DNA from: DATDEW01 sp046590205
GTDB lineage: Bacteria; Bacteroidota; Ignavibacteria; Palsa-1295
Assembly (NCBI GenBank): GCA_046590205.1
Contig: JBKJTT010000029.1
Coordinates: 1-31,931, forward strand
Length of the DNA stretch: 31,931 bases
Reading direction: 5' to 3'
A model generated the notes under the pieces. That model was given only the letters and a program-made list of their open reading frames with translations, did no database searches and was not told the DNA's origin. Shown piece by piece: positions 6,675 through 14,129 of this stretch. The first letter of the stretch is position 1, and each line of letters starts with the position of its first letter. Both the position numbers and the translations under genes were made by a program.

Positions 6675-9600
6675 TTATCGCTCGATAACGAAACGACCGA
6701 CTACTGCTTCGGATGAATTTGATAGTGGACTAATTGCGAAGTGATATGTACCTGATGCGAGTGAGCTAACATCAAGTTCAAGAGAGTTCTCACCATTAGT
6801 TGCTTCGGTTGTCATTGTCTTTACAACTTTGCCAAGAACATCAACGATGACAAGACGAATACTCTGCTTCGATGATGACGTGAAAGGAAGTGTTGCCTTG
6901 AAGTCTGTCCGCGAAGTGATTGGGTTCGGGAATGACGGAGCAATGCGAAGGCCGATGACATTACCGCTACGCATGAACTCGCGGAGCGTTGAATCACCGC
7001 AGAGCAATGTAAGCTCTGCCGATGTTTGCGCGGTGATAAGCCCGAGTGTACAACGAGCATAGTTCGAATCATTACTATTGAGAGTAATATCGCTTAAGAA
7101 AAGGGGAGTCGTTGTTGTATCTGTAAGCGTAACGATAAATGTAAACTCAGCGATAGGTTCACCAGTGATGAACGTTAAGAACGGGGAACCCTGGAAGATA
7201 TAAGTCTGTGTTTCAAGTTTCGCAGGTAGTATACGACGCGATCCGCCCGGGAGTATTGCCATACCTGCAATAAGTGAACGAGGAGTTGATACCGTAAGCA
7301 GATCACCGTTGAAGTTTAAGCCAAAAGTAATATTCCGAAGCCCGAACGTGGTTGGCACATCTGATTCCGGTATAATCTGAACAGTTATCGTATCACCAAC
7401 ATAAAACGGAGTACTAACCGGAGCAAGCCGCAAGCGGACGGTATCGGTTGGGATGATCGTTGCCGTAATATTCGTCGCTATCGGATTCGTTGAATCTGAA
7501 GTAGAAGTAAGCGTAATATTTCCCGTCATACTACCCGCCCCTACTGGAGCATAACGAACTCGAACGCTTGTTGTATCACCCGGCGGTAGTTTCACACGCG
7601 GCATATAAAGCGGCGAGAGGGCATCTATGTTTGCACTGATCGTCGTACTTGTTATATCAAGTGTATCGCAGCCCATGTTGCGAAGCGTTATCGAGGTATC
7701 AATGATGTTACATAGACGGAACGTGCCGAGATCAATACTTGTGGGTTGAATAGATAATACTCTCGTGCCATATCCTACCGATAGTGAGTAATAGAGAATC
7801 GTATCACGTTCAATGTCGCCTTCGATCTGATAACGTATATATATCGTACCACTATACGAACCAAGTGTTGTTGGTGATACTTGTACTGATGCTATGACAT
7901 TCTGATTGTTAGAAATGTCTATTGGAAGAGTAGCCGTTAATGTGCGAGATACATTTTCTATTGGCGCTCCGAGTATTGTTATTTCGCGGAGGTTGAGTTT
8001 ATTGCATCCCGGATTTGAGATGGTGATTGGGAATGTCTGCGGCGCGTCGCAGCGAGTCATCGTAAGTGCGAAGAGTGTATCAACAGCAGGAGTCATTATA
8101 AAGAATGCTTCGCCTGTTGTACCTTCGCCGCGAAGGACTATCTTGATTGTAAGTAGTTGGTCGAGTGTCGAAAACGTTAGCGTCAACGTATCACTTAACG
8201 AACCAAGTGTGTTCGGTTGTAATCGTATCTTGAGTTTAGAGCTGCTATCAGGCGAGATGTCTTCGGGGAGATTGGTTATAGGCAATGAGAAGTCTGTGCC
8301 AAACTTGAGCGTCGCAGATGAGAGAAGCAATGTGTCACATCCGAGGTTTCGCAGATTGATAAGTGAATCAAGGTTACTGCATACTGATACTTTCCCCATA
8401 TCAATGATAGTCGGAGCGTCGAACGAACCGATCGGTGATACTGATGCTGATACGACAACAGTTGTATCACGTTGTTTGCCTTGATGTTGAAGTCTGAATG
8501 TTATGGTTGAAGTATATGCACCGGCTTTATCGAGATAGAGTGATAGCTTGTACGTGAATGAAGCTCCGGGTGATAAGTAGATTGGATAAGCAATTGCACT
8601 GCCAAACTCATCTGTTATCAAATAGAGGACAGGCGCGCTTCCGTTGCCGCTTACGATAGTAAGTGTATCACAGCCAGTATTGGTAAATGTAAAAAGCGAA
8701 TCATGCGATTGGCAAAAATTGACCTGACCAAATCCGAGAGATGGCGGTGTTACTGACGCTGTCGGCAGGTCGCCTATCGCCTTTGCATTAATGGTGATGA
8801 CTGTGTCAAATATCGTACCGATAGCTCTATTATAGTAGGTGATTCGTACTTGTACAGAAGCAGTAGTATCTCTATCGAAGAGTTTACCGGGATCCCAGTT
8901 GAACATAACCGAGTCTGTTGTGCTTTCACCGACTATCTTTGGCAATGAAGAAGCGCCTGTTATAGATAGAGCACCGCTTGTGACGATGGCACTGGTTGGG
9001 TCAATGAATGCTACATCTTTAATGACAAGGTCAGCGCAGTATTCGTTGCGGATACGTATGGCAGCACTTTGCATTTCGCAGATGCGGCTGTTGAAGTTTA
9101 TCGGCAAACCGGAGAACAGAGGTGCTGGGTCTGGCTCGATGATGCTACCATCACCTCCGTTACGAGTTTTCCAGACATTGCCTGCTTTATCAAATGCATA
9201 GACAATACCACCTCGGCAACCTGTTACAACGAAGCGTCTATCACGGTCATGTTTAGGACCTCCTACAGAATGCCAAGTAAACCCGGCATCATCACTTCGC
9301 CATAGACCAGTATAAGCAACATTGTCAATGTTATTGTCTTCAACCTGAACATATAAGGTACTCAAGCCAAACCCACATATCTGACCGGTAGAGCGGAATG
9401 GAAGTGTCGCTATTTGCTGCCAAGAAATACCAAGATCTGTGGAGCGAAAAACGGGCGAACCACCGGTTCTAATATCAGGATCACCCTCGGGTATGTTGTA
9501 AAATATCCTAGTCAACTTATTTGCATAGACGCTCCAACTTTCGTCATTGAATGCAGGAGTTATCCATTGCCACGAAACACCTCCGTCAACAGTCCTCAAC

Positions 9601-10217
9601 GATCGAGACCCTTCATATCCTGTTGCAACTCCATATTGGTTGTCTATAAAATCAGTATCGTTAGTTGAATCCGGTAATGAATTGGTAAACGTGTTTCCAT
9701 TATCAGTAGAAACCACTCCGCTTGCATTTGGTCTTCGAGTGGTTACTATCAGAGCTGAGGGGGTTTTATAGACACTTGTACCATCGCCGAAACCTTGTCC
9801 ACCTTGTAAGCCAGGCACAATCATCCACGTTAATCCACCATCTGATGTCCGTAAGAGACGTGTTGTAGCATGTTCAGTTGATGCCCATCCATTTAATGTA
9901 TCAGAAAAGAAAAATTCAGTAACATTGCAACGTCCAAATGATTGTATCGGGACAAGTACAGGGACAGTTGTCTCTATCCATGTCTTCCCGCCATTTGTTG
10001 TCTTATATATAGGGGTATTCTTGGTTCCAATTTGAGAGAGTTGTGTTTCATTGTCACATCCAACAAAACCGACCATTTCATTAAAGAAGTATCCACTGTG
10101 AACTTCGCTAGTGAAGCGACCAGTAACACTCCACTGCGAAGCAGCTCGTGCAAGCGGCAGCAGCATGAGGAGGACCACAAAAACCGTTCGTATGTGCCTA
10201 TTGAAGGCGGGTATCAT
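6675..10217 (-). CDS. Very large secreted protein: Ycf48/BNR-like propeller, Ig-like repeats and T9SS sorting domain
   Basis: 1180 residues. A Sec signal spans about 1-27 (VFVVLLMLLPLARAAS). Residues 30-375 are a photosystem-II-stability-factor/BNR-type beta-propeller: repeated [RK]T-[ST]-[ND]-GG-x-[TS]-W elements (TTNGGKTW, TSDGGLTW, TVDGGVSW, STDLGISW). From about 490 to 920 lie Ig-like/ASH repeats about 111 residues apart, each marked by a NxGC[DN]xL motif; the four codings lie at 8661-8675, 8328-8342, 7995-8009 and 7659-7673. Residues about 930-1080 resemble a cohesin-like sandwich (FYVGDTITVQIIPE ... GLNFNGDLL). The last 80 are a T9SS sorting domain (PSFPNPITSRTDF, VIVDVLGKVV, LASGTYHFAI, ending VIER). 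It is probably a surface-displayed adhesin or reporter-like structural protein rather than an enzyme. The start at 10217 is the only one that yields a signal peptide. Confidence 0.88.
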   Translation of the reverse strand: MIPAFNRHIRTVFVVLLMLLPLARAASQWSVTGRFTSEVHSGYFFNEMVGFVGCDNETQLSQIGTKNTPIYKTTNGGKTWIETTVPVLVPIQSFGRCNVTEFFFSDTLNGWASTEHATTRLLRTSDGGLTWMIVPGLQGGQGFGDGTSVYKTPSALIVTTRRPNASGVVSTDNGNTFTNSLPDSTNDTDFIDNQYGVATGYEGSRSLRTVDGGVSWQWITPAFNDESWSVYANKLTRIFYNIPEGDPDIRTGGSPVFRSTDLGISWQQIATLPFRSTGQICGFGLSTLYVQVEDNNIDNVAYTGLWRSDDAGFTWHSVGGPKHDRDRRFVVTGCRGGIVYAFDKAGNVWKTRNGGDGSIIEPDPAPLFSGLPINFNSRICEMQSAAIRIRNEYCADLVIKDVAFIDPTSAIVTSGALSITGASSLPKIVGESTTDSVMFNWDPGKLFDRDTTASVQVRITYYNRAIGTIFDTVITINAKAIGDLPTASVTPPSLGFGQVNFCQSHDSLFTFTNTGCDTLTIVSGNGSAPVLYLITDEFGSAIAYPIYLSPGASFTYKLSLYLDKAGAYTSTITFRLQHQGKQRDTTVVVSASVSPIGSFDAPTIIDMGKVSVCSNLDSLINLRNLGCDTLLLSSATLKFGTDFSLPITNLPEDISPDSSSKLKIRLQPNTLGSLSDTLTLTFSTLDQLLTIKIVLRGEGTTGEAFFIMTPAVDTLFALTMTRCDAPQTFPITISNPGCNKLNLREITILGAPIENVSRTLTATLPIDISNNQNVIASVQVSPTTLGSYSGTIYIRYQIEGDIERDTILYYSLSVGYGTRVLSIQPTSIDLGTFRLCNIIDTSITLRNMGCDTLDITSTTISANIDALSPLYMPRVKLPPGDTTSVRVRYAPVGAGSMTGNITLTSTSDSTNPIATNITATIIPTDTVRLRLAPVSTPFYVGDTITVQIIPESDVPTTFGLRNITFGLNFNGDLLTVSTPRSLIAGMAILPGGSRRILPAKLETQTYIFQGSPFLTFITGEPIAEFTFIVTLTDTTTTPLFLSDITLNSNDSNYARCTLGLITAQTSAELTLLCGDSTLREFMRSGNVIGLRIAPSFPNPITSRTDFKATLPFTSSSKQSIRLVIVDVLGKVVKTMTTEATNGENSLELDVSSLASGTYHFAISPLSNSSEAVVGRFVIER

Positions 10218-10366
10218 AGTTGGTTTCGCTTTATAATACGTACTACTAATAAAACTCTCTTAAAAGGGAATAGTTACAGGACTTATGCACAAATAGGTGA
10301 ATTATTTGTAACCCAGTTTGAATCGAAACTTAGATGCTGAAAATGGGTTATACTATCCATCTTCAT

Positions 10367-11017
10367 ATGTCACCACACGTTAGACAGATACGGTTTAATA
10401 ATATTGTCAAAGAGCTGACGAAACTCTATCCCGAAGCGCATTGTGCGCTGGACTTCACGAATGCTTTTGAGCTTTTAACCGCGACGATACTCTCTGCTCA
10501 ATGTACTGACGCCAGAGTCAACATCGTTATGAAGGATGTTCGCAGATCTTTCCCAAACCCCAAAGCATTATCACAAGCAGAGCTCGAAGATATTGAAGAT
10601 GTCATTCGCACGACAGGTTTCTTCCGTCAGAAAGCGAAGTCGTTGAAGTCAATGGCTACTGACATCGTCGAGAAGTTCGGAGGGGAAGTACCGCAGACGA
10701 TGGATGAACTGACGACGCTTCGCGGTGTCGGACGAAAGACGGCGAATGTTGTACTTGGGAATGCTTTTGGCAAAGCAGAAGGTATTGCAGTAGATACTCA
10801 TGTAACGCGACTCACTAACCTCCTGAAACTAACCAAACATACTGACGCCGAAAAGATAGAGCAAGACCTCATGCAACTTTCACCTAAGGAAGACTGGACG
10901 ATGCTGACACATCTATTGATCTCACACGGCAGAGCTATTTGTATAGCACGCAGACCGAAGTGCGGAGAGTGTCGGATAGCGGAGTACTGCCCGTCGGCGT
11001 TGATAGTTAATAGTTAA
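10367..11017 (+). CDS. nth: Endonuclease III (DNA glycosylase/AP lyase)
   Basis: 216 residues from the ATG at 10367 (MSPHVRQIRFNNI); in-frame ATGs at 10334 and 10343 would add up to 11 residues, and no Shine-Dalgarno sequence decides between them. E. coli Nth is 211 residues, which favours the shorter form. It is the base-excision repair enzyme that removes oxidised pyrimidines and nicks at the abasic site. The helix-hairpin-helix LRGVGRKTANVVLG contains the catalytic Lys (about 124), and VDTHV holds the catalytic Asp (about 143). The 4Fe-4S cluster ligands at the C-terminus follow the canonical C-x6-C-x2-C-x5-C spacing (CIARRPKCGECRIAEYC). All key residues are present. It is divergent from the 1180-aa secreted protein gene with a 149-bp spacer and has no obvious operon partner. 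Confidence 0.96.
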   Translation: MSPHVRQIRFNNIVKELTKLYPEAHCALDFTNAFELLTATILSAQCTDARVNIVMKDVRRSFPNPKALSQAELEDIEDVIRTTGFFRQKAKSLKSMATDIVEKFGGEVPQTMDELTTLRGVGRKTANVVLGNAFGKAEGIAVDTHVTRLTNLLKLTKHTDAEKIEQDLMQLSPKEDWTMLTHLLISHGRAICIARRPKCGECRIAEYCPSALIVNS

Positions 11018-11018
11018 G

Positions 11019-11046
11019 AAAAAGCCCATTCAATATGAACGGGCTT
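11019..11046 (-). terminator. Rho-independent terminator of the 308-aa secreted protein gene
   Basis: AAGCCC (11022-11027) and GGGCTT (11041-11046), with inner TTCA/TGAA pairs. The T tract (read as GGGCTTTTTC) is on the minus strand, so it serves the minus-strand gene ending at 11072. It may also slow transcripts from nth. Confidence 0.8.
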
Positions 11047-11071
11047 CGTAAACTTATCTAACGACTAAAGA

Positions 11072-11998
11072 CTACCGAATCACTTGGAATGGTATAGCAT
11101 CGCTGCCACCGCCATTGAACTTCACGCGCAGGAGGTAACTTCCGGTTACTAATCCATCGAGAGAGGTTATCTCTACGGTGTTATCACCGATCATAAGCTG
11201 TTGGCGTGTTGAACCGAATGCAGCTTCTCTGCCGAGATTATCAAAGATCGTATAAGAGTATCCTGCACTTTGCGGAGCAGTGAGTTTTACTCTCAACGAA
11301 CTACCTGATACAAGCGGAGAAGGATAAACAGACTGGATCTTAAAATTTGTGTTTGTATTTGACGTGCCGACTGATTCAAGCGGCTTTGCTTTTGCTACGA
11401 GGAAGAAACCTACGGAATCTTCATTGGTCGTATTGATCGCCTGGATTCGGATATAAGCACTCATCGAATCATTTGCACCTTCAGGTGCATAGACCGCTAA
11501 CTTAAACTCTGCTTCTGCTTTGGCAGGGAAGTCATAATACTCGATGTTACCCCATGGAAGTGAATCCACGAAGTAGATATAGCAAGCATCGCCGAAGCAT
11601 ACACTTGAATTCCAATCGCTATTCGGAAGTGTCTGCCAGCGACGGAAGACAAGACGCAATGTGCTGTCGGTATTATTAACAAGATGTGCCTTCACATTTC
11701 CGTTGGTACCGCCTGTAAACTCAATACTTTTACTATCAAAATGGATAGAGAATGACTTATCTGCGTCATGATGAGCAGGTGTTTGGAGATTGCGGTCTTT
11801 ATCAAGAAGCACAGGTCCATTATTACAGCCTGCTGTTCCAATAGTAAAATCAACCGAATGATACCAACGCTGGTCGCTTTGTTTATCGAGACGGTTGGGG
11901 TTAATGGGTACGCTTGGCGTTTCATCAAGATATATCACTTGGGCGAGCGAAGCTGTTGCACAGACTGCAAGAAGGAGGAGCGAAAGTAGAGTTTTCAT
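11072..11998 (-). CDS. Secreted protein of unknown function with T9SS sorting domain
   Basis: 308 residues. The signal peptide is MKTLLSLLLLAVCATASLAQ. The mature part (about 20-215) is not a family I recognise: it is beta-rich with an aromatic, aspartate and asparagine-rich composition (WYHSVDF, DSKSIEFTGGTNGNVKAHLVNNTDSTLRL) and has Cys in GTAGCNNG and in SVCFGDACYIYF, which may pair after export. It resembles an Ig-like fold carrying a conserved edge as in surface beta-sandwich domains. Residues about 222-308 form a T9SS type A sorting domain (IQSVYPSPLVSGSSLRV, TIFDNLGREA, LVTGSYLLRVKF, ending FQVIR). It is predicted to leave the cell through T9SS. Terminator at 11019-11046. Confidence 0.8.
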   Translation of the reverse strand: MKTLLSLLLLAVCATASLAQVIYLDETPSVPINPNRLDKQSDQRWYHSVDFTIGTAGCNNGPVLLDKDRNLQTPAHHDADKSFSIHFDSKSIEFTGGTNGNVKAHLVNNTDSTLRLVFRRWQTLPNSDWNSSVCFGDACYIYFVDSLPWGNIEYYDFPAKAEAEFKLAVYAPEGANDSMSAYIRIQAINTTNEDSVGFFLVAKAKPLESVGTSNTNTNFKIQSVYPSPLVSGSSLRVKLTAPQSAGYSYTIFDNLGREAAFGSTRQQLMIGDNTVEITSLDGLVTGSYLLRVKFNGGGSDAIPFQVIR

Positions 11999-12068
11999 AC
12001 GACGTATCTGTTTCGAGACAATAATACTCTAATAATAACACAAAATGGGGAAAAGTGTTTCGGGAAGT

Positions 12069-12140
12069 CCGGTGTCCGGTGTCTGGAGTCCGGAGTCGGT
12101 AAATAATTGACTCCGGACTTCGGACGCTGGACTCTCGACA
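12069..12140. repeat. GTCCGG/GAGTC word repeat forming an 11-bp stem
   Basis: AGTCCGGTGTCCGGTGTCTGG is followed by AGTCCGGAGTC (12087-12097), a short AT loop and its exact reverse complement GACTCCGGACT (12109-12119), then further GGACGCTGGACTC words. A folded RNA or DNA cruciform is likely. No U tract follows the stem. Same type of spacer as 6607-6670 and 17940-18003. Confidence 0.65.
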
Positions 12141-12157
12141 TCCCCATGTAACTTTCG

Positions 12158-12165
12158 TATCTTTG
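12158..12165 (+). promoter_or_regulatory. Bacteroidota-type -7 promoter element (TATCTTTG), likely leaderless start
   Basis: TATCTTTG fits the Bacteroidota primary sigma -7 consensus TAnnTTTG. The ATG of the Gfo/Idh/MocA gene is at 12170, four bases after the element, so transcription would begin at or next to the start codon. No clear -33 TTG could be assigned. Confidence 0.55.
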
Positions 12166-12169
12166 CATT

Positions 12170-13189
12170 ATGGAGAAGATCAAAGTTGCCTTAATTGGCT
12201 GCGGAAATATCGGGCAGGTCGTTCACTTGCCGAACTTAAAGAAGATGCCGGATGTCGAAGTCGTCGCGGTCTGTGACCCTGACCTTCGCAAAGCAAAAGC
12301 TATTGCTGACAAGTACGGCATTGGCTCTGCCTACAAGAATATCGATGACTTACTCTCTTCACCGCTTGGCTCCGAAGTACGAGCGGCAGTTATTTGCACT
12401 CCGACCGATTCCCATAAATCCAATGCCATTGCCGCACTTGAAGCAGGCGTTGATATTTTGGTCGAGAAGCCAATTGCCCGTACCGCAAAAGAAGCGCAGG
12501 AGATCGTTACTGTTGCTGATAAATATAAACGAAAGTTGATGGTCGGGATGAACAATCGTTTTCGTCCTGATGTGATGATCTTGAAGTCATTCATCGAAAA
12601 TGGCGAACTCGGGAAGATATTTTATATTAAGTCGGGCTGGCTTAAGCAGCAATCATCGGCGGCGGCATGGCAGCGACAGAGCGAAAAGTCCGGCGGTGGC
12701 GTATTCCTCGATCTCGGCATCGTCATGCTCGATATGGGGCTGTGGCTCTTGAATTATCCCGAAGTAATATCCGTCAGCGGCACTGCATACTATCAGCATA
12801 CGAAGAAGGTTGAAGATTCATCGGCTGTCTTTATCCGCTTGGCAAACAATGTAACCCTTACGATTGAATCAAGCTGGACTTTCCACCGCGAAGGCGACTT
12901 CTTCTATAATAATGTATTTGGTGATGGCGGTTCTGCATTCATCAATCCACTCCGTGTTTACAAAAGTATGGCAGGCAACCTCGTGAACCTCACGCCTGCA
13001 AAGAACGAATCGCAGGTTGGGCTTTACAAAAAATCCTACGAGAACGAACTGCGCCAGTTCATCAATTCGGTGAAGGGTATTGTGCCTCTTATCAGTTCCG
13101 GTCACGAAGCAGTCCAGCGAATGAAGGTAGTAGATGCGTACTATCAATCCGCCGCGAAGGGGAAAGAGATAGTGATTGCGAAGAAGTAG
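12170..13189 (+). CDS. Gfo/Idh/MocA family oxidoreductase
   Basis: 339 residues. The N-terminal Rossmann fold binds NAD(P): VALIGCGNIG at 6-15, an acidic turn AVCDPD (34-39) that favours NAD-type ribose contacts, and CTPTDSHKSNAIAALEAG. VEKPIA (98-103) gives the EKP signature used for cofactor and proton relay. The C-terminal domain has the usual antiparallel sheet: GGGVFLDLGIVMLD and later FGDGGSAFI. In most relatives the GGG...D-x-G-x-H-x-x-D stretch has a His; here the His position is Val, so the active site is altered or the substrate is unusual. The family oxidises sugars, inositols or sugar-nucleotides; the substrate cannot be named. It overlaps the next gene by one base (TAGTG), so they are probably co-transcribed. 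Confidence 0.9.
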   Translation: MEKIKVALIGCGNIGQVVHLPNLKKMPDVEVVAVCDPDLRKAKAIADKYGIGSAYKNIDDLLSSPLGSEVRAAVICTPTDSHKSNAIAALEAGVDILVEKPIARTAKEAQEIVTVADKYKRKLMVGMNNRFRPDVMILKSFIENGELGKIFYIKSGWLKQQSSAAAWQRQSEKSGGGVFLDLGIVMLDMGLWLLNYPEVISVSGTAYYQHTKKVEDSSAVFIRLANNVTLTIESSWTFHREGDFFYNNVFGDGGSAFINPLRVYKSMAGNLVNLTPAKNESQVGLYKKSYENELRQFINSVKGIVPLISSGHEAVQRMKVVDAYYQSAAKGKEIVIAKK

Positions 13190-13749
13190 TGCGACAACTG
13201 CTATACATCTTAGCATTATTGTTTTTTCCTGCTTTTATAGCAGCACAATCTCAAGATACTTTGATTCGAATTCAAGACAAAGAAGTTATTTCTGATACCT
13301 CTTTTCGTAGTCCATCTGTTCCAATTCAGATTGTTGCCGGTTCTGCAACATTTGTGGGGTGTTTCTACGCATTAGGTGGTAAGGAGTTGTTTGACCCTAA
13401 CTCATCTTCTACGTTCAGTTGGTACCCAGTGGCGATGCCAGTATTTGTAGGTGGTATTGTTGGCGGTATAGGTGAATTAACCAGTCAACGGAGTGGTACT
13501 TATTTGGCAAGCATTGGAGGTGCTTTGCTTGGACAATTTATCGGATTGGGATTTTATCATCTTACAAAAAAAGCTGGTGCTGGTGATATACTAGCATACC
13601 CTGCGTATGCTTTCCCGCCACTTTTCTTGTCTATATTTTTCTTTAATAATTCTCTATCACCGTCTAAATCAGACACAGAAACGTCTTTGCTATGTTTTCC
13701 TGTGGTATCAGAGGATAACATAAGTATGAATATTCTTGTACAATTTTAG
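13189..13749 (+). CDS. Small membrane or exported protein of unknown function (GTG start)
   Basis: 186 residues from a GTG at 13189-13191 that overlaps the previous TAG stop by one base. I choose it because it gives the signal-like MRQLLYILALLFFPAFIAAQ and no ATG is nearby. Three hydrophobic stretches follow: IQIVAGSATFVGCFYALGG, a glycine-rich MPVFVGGIVGGIGELTS with SIGGALLGQFIGLGF (a glycine-zipper-like pattern), and YAFPPLFLSIFFF. The C-terminal 25 residues are polar. Glycine zippers occur in small envelope proteins and stress lipoproteins, but the overall sequence is not recognised. The one-base overlap implies translational coupling to the oxidoreductase; the two may act together in the envelope, though that is inference. 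Confidence 0.65.
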   Translation: MRQLLYILALLFFPAFIAAQSQDTLIRIQDKEVISDTSFRSPSVPIQIVAGSATFVGCFYALGGKELFDPNSSSTFSWYPVAMPVFVGGIVGGIGELTSQRSGTYLASIGGALLGQFIGLGFYHLTKKAGAGDILAYPAYAFPPLFLSIFFFNNSLSPSKSDTETSLLCFPVVSEDNISMNILVQF

Positions 13750-14129
13750 CAAGAAGGTTGCAATTTCCTCGGAATTTTATACCTTCAAAACTCGTTTACT
13801 TCGGGCTGTAAAGCGGATAAATTCTCCTATCTGGCACAAACATCGAGGATCAAACTCAACCTGTTGCCGAGTATAGAAGCGTTCATCACCTCTGGGAACC
13901 TCATTTTTGTGGTTTTTAGAGATTAACAAAAAAGTTGGATATACTCTTGTTCGCACTATCAGGATCGCAGCGTGGACACGTATTTTTTCCGTCCGTCGCT
14001 TTCTCTTTAATAGAAACGAGTTTTCGCTTCTTTGCCTAAGCAAAGAGGTATGACCCTTCATGCTCTGCATGTGGGGTATTCTGCATTTGTGCCAAGCAAG
14101 AACAATTTGAAAAGCATCATATAATAGTT
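13750..14129. other. 380-bp gene-free stretch upstream of rpoB
   Basis: No gene is convincing on either strand. A minus-strand frame (14070 to 13777, 97 codons) is Arg/Lys-rich and matches nothing I know. A second minus-strand frame without a start codon reads TDGKNTCPRCDPDSANKS, containing a CPRC knuckle, and stops near 13926, so a decayed small zinc-ribbon gene is possible. The last 40 bases before rpoB contain TATAAT only a few bases from the ATG. It presumably holds the promoter and leader of rpoBC. Confidence 0.5.

Noticed and set aside
7906..8484. 192-codon plus-strand frame inside the 1180-aa secreted protein gene
   Set aside because: It is antisense to a well-supported gene with clear domains and has no start signal; a shadow frame.
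13777..14070. 97-codon minus-strand frame upstream of rpoB
   Set aside because: Arg/Lys-rich with no recognisable fold, no ribosome binding site and an overlapping alternative frame; not enough for a gene call.
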